Shown: piece by piece, positions 5,223 through 6,613 of the stretch
Numbering within the stretch: the first letter of the stretch is position 1
Layout: every line of letters begins with the position of its first letter
Assembly (NCBI GenBank): GCA_011192055.1
Contig: DUES01000189.1
Span: forward strand, 5,123-11,735
Length of the DNA: 6,613 bases
Direction of reading: 5' to 3'
From: Dehalococcoidia bacterium
GTDB lineage: Bacteria; Chloroflexota; Dehalococcoidia; Dehalococcoidales; Fen-1064
Made by a program: the position numbers and the translations under genes
The notes under the pieces: generated by a model
The model's input: the letters and a program-made list of their open reading frames with translations, nothing else
Database searches by the model: none
Told to the model about the DNA's origin: nothing

Positions 5223-6467
5223 ATGAAAAAGTGGTCTGTAATAATAGCAGTCACAATGGCACTGGTGATGCTGGTGCTCAGTCCATTATCTGCCCTGGCT
5301 GAAGAAGACACAGGGTCTGCAACTGAGTCCAGGATACCATTGCAGGGTGCCCTGGCAATCGTGGCGCCAAGGATAGCCATGGTTAACCAGGAAACACAAA
5401 TGACGGTCTTCCTGAGGGCGGACCAGGAACCGTTTGAGGGTGCCGGCGTCTGGGCAATCAGCCGGGACAATGCAGAGGTTTTCAAAGAGCAGTTATCCGC
5501 CCTGAGAGAAGACACCGCAATCCAGGACGGAGACAAAGACTACGAGGCACTGGCAGACATTCACGGTACTTTCATCGGCCGGTCAGACCCCAACGGCAGG
5601 GTTTACCACGAGTTTACTGAAGCAGGTAATTACCTGCTGATAGCTTTCTCGAGGGGATATTTCCCGGGTGCTACATGGATTGCCGTCAGGGGTGTCCCCA
5701 GGGTACTTGCCATTGATGCACCGGACAGAGCAGGTGTGGGAGAAGCAGTTACCATGAATATCCATCTCAGGGGGACTTCCGAACCTGTTGCGGAAGCCGG
5801 AATCTGGGCAATTACCAGGGAGCAGGTCGACACACTGAGGGAGCAGGTCTCCGCTCTCAGGCAGAACGACTCCATCACGGAGGAAGAAAAAGACTACGAA
5901 GCCCTGGTGGGGCTCCATGGTACTCGTCTCGGTCAGACAGACCTGAACGGGAACCTGACGCATAGCTTCGATGAAGAGGGTTTCTACCTGCTGGTCACAG
6001 TCAAGCGGGGGTATTTCCCCGGATTCAGCGGAATCGGTATCAGGAACACTGCCGGCGCACTTGCGCTGATAGCTCCACAGAGTGCTGTGGCAGGGACTGA
6101 AGTAACCGTGGCAACGATAAACAGGATAACCCTTGACCCTGTCGCGGAAGCTGCTGTCTGGGCAATAGGACGGGACCAGGTTGAAGCCTTCAGGGACCAG
6201 GCTGCTGCCCTCAGAGAGGAAAGCGGTTCTACAGCTAAAGTTGAGGACTACGAAGCGGTACTGGGACTCTATGGGACATTACTTGGCTGGACGGATGGAA
6301 ACGGCAGACTGAGCCATACGTTTGACCAGCCGGGTCTTTATATCCTGGTAACAGTCAAGCAGGGATATTTCCCGGGCAGTGCTCCCATCAATATCAGGGA
6401 CGCATCGCTGACAGACGGTGCCACTACCGAATCCGCTACACCGGATAGCACTGAGATTATCAACTAG
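5223..6467 (+). CDS. Secreted protein of three tandem 118-residue domains, function unknown
   Basis: I do not recognise this 414-residue protein as a named family. Residues 1-26 are a clear Sec signal peptide: MKKW, a hydrophobic core, then SALA before EED. There is no lipobox cysteine, no second membrane segment and no LPxTG-like anchor, so it should be released outside the membrane or held by binding. Almost all the rest is three domains at about 43-160, 161-278 and 279-396 with no insertions between them. Each has the order: L-x-I-x-AP strand, VWAI or IWAI (76, 194, 312), a likely helix with LR, DYEA (106, 224, 342), HGT or YGT, D-x-NG, a G-x-YLL/YIL strand and GYFPG (145, 263, 381). The strand-rich pattern suggests an Ig-like beta sandwich with a helical insert (inference). 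The tail is rich in Ser and Thr. It is transcribed away from the hotdog gene, with its own promoter region and a hairpin downstream. Confidence 0.8.
   Translation: MKKWSVIIAVTMALVMLVLSPLSALAEEDTGSATESRIPLQGALAIVAPRIAMVNQETQMTVFLRADQEPFEGAGVWAISRDNAEVFKEQLSALREDTAIQDGDKDYEALADIHGTFIGRSDPNGRVYHEFTEAGNYLLIAFSRGYFPGATWIAVRGVPRVLAIDAPDRAGVGEAVTMNIHLRGTSEPVAEAGIWAITREQVDTLREQVSALRQNDSITEEEKDYEALVGLHGTRLGQTDLNGNLTHSFDEEGFYLLVTVKRGYFPGFSGIGIRNTAGALALIAPQSAVAGTEVTVATINRITLDPVAEAAVWAIGRDQVEAFRDQAAALREESGSTAKVEDYEAVLGLYGTLLGWTDGNGRLSHTFDQPGLYILVTVKQGYFPGSAPINIRDASLTDGATTESATPDSTEIIN
5349..6410 (+). repeat. Three in-frame tandem 354-base units encoding the repeat domains
   Basis: The units run 5349-5702, 5703-6056 and 6057-6410. 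Landmarks in the protein (VWAI, DYEA, GYFPG) recur exactly 118 codons apart in both intervals. At DNA level the units have diverged widely but keep similar blocks, for example around GACTACGA and the GGATATTTCCC-type block coding GYFPG. Units two and three look more alike than either is to unit one. Confidence 0.85.
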
Positions 6468-6520
6468 AAAGATGTGGCAAAGCGCCGGTATTGCGTGATT
6501 AGTAAAGATGTAATTTTCAG

Positions 6521-6550
6521 GCCCGGACCGGTCGAAACACTGGTCCGGGC
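6521..6550 (+). terminator. Strong stem-loop after the repeat-protein gene
   Basis: GCCCGGACCGGT (6521-6532) pairs with ACTGGTCCGGGC (6539-6550) around the loop CGAAAC. This gives 12 base pairs with one G-U wobble. It lies 53 bases after the stop codon at 6467, so it fits a terminator or a 3'-end stabiliser. No U-run follows on either strand, so intrinsic termination is uncertain. Confidence 0.5.
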
Positions 6551-6613
6551 TGCTCCCGGTCTAAAAATGAGCCATACAGTCTATGAATGTGACTGCCCGA
6601 ATGTGGGCAAAAC
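6551..6613. other. Right-edge sequence, no gene seen
   Basis: This stretch has no ribosome site or reading frame worth reporting. A small hairpin (TGCCC at 6594-6598, GGGCA at 6605-6609) lies at the very edge and cannot be interpreted without the flanking bases. Confidence 0.4.

Noticed and set aside
5058..6515. GATGTAATTTT shared between about 5059 and 6507 as possible ends of a mobile unit
   Set aside because: An 11-base match is expected by chance in a window of this size, and there is no transposase or matching inverted end.

Overview
This is a bacterial window of about 55% GC by eye, with dense genes and strong AGGAGG-type ribosome binding sites. Nothing in it fixes the taxon. A Liv-type ABC transporter linked to an acyl-CoA ligase, a MaoC-like double-hotdog protein and an exported repeat protein would suit an uncultured, acid-using anaerobe such as a Chloroflexota (Dehalococcoidia-like) or Desulfobacterota member. 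That assignment is an inference at low confidence. There are no mobile elements, CRISPR arrays, rRNA or tRNA genes that I can see.

Layout. At 2-400 (+) lies the C-terminal part of a LivM-type permease, which carries an unexpected cytoplasmic zinc ribbon. It converges on, and overlaps by 4 bases, a minus-strand operon read from right to left: AMP-forming acyl-CoA ligase (3620-1911), livG ATPase (1909-1139) and livF ATPase (1146-397). The ligase-livG gap is 1 base and livG-livF overlap by 8 bases, so the three are surely one transcript. A sigma70-like promoter (TTGACA, 18 bp, TATTCT) sits about 80 bases upstream of the ligase, and three abutting palindromes cover its -10 and start region.

Next comes a 380-base gap (3621-4000), then a minus-strand double-hotdog protein (4867-4001). 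A 355-base divergent gap (4868-5222) holds an inverted repeat and a pair of ATTTTACA direct repeats. On the plus strand, 5223-6467 encodes a secreted protein made almost entirely of three tandem domains with an exact 118-residue period. A strong 12-bp hairpin lies downstream at 6521-6550.

How the genes work together (inference). LivM, LivG and LivF would form an importer, and the ligase would trap the imported carboxylic acid as its CoA thioester. Liv-type importers for aromatic or other organic acids are known beside CoA ligases in other bacteria. The hotdog protein may act on acyl-CoA thioesters, though its hydratase Asp-His motif is degenerate. The repeat protein is probably extracytoplasmic and unrelated to this pathway. 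It is the least explained item in the window.
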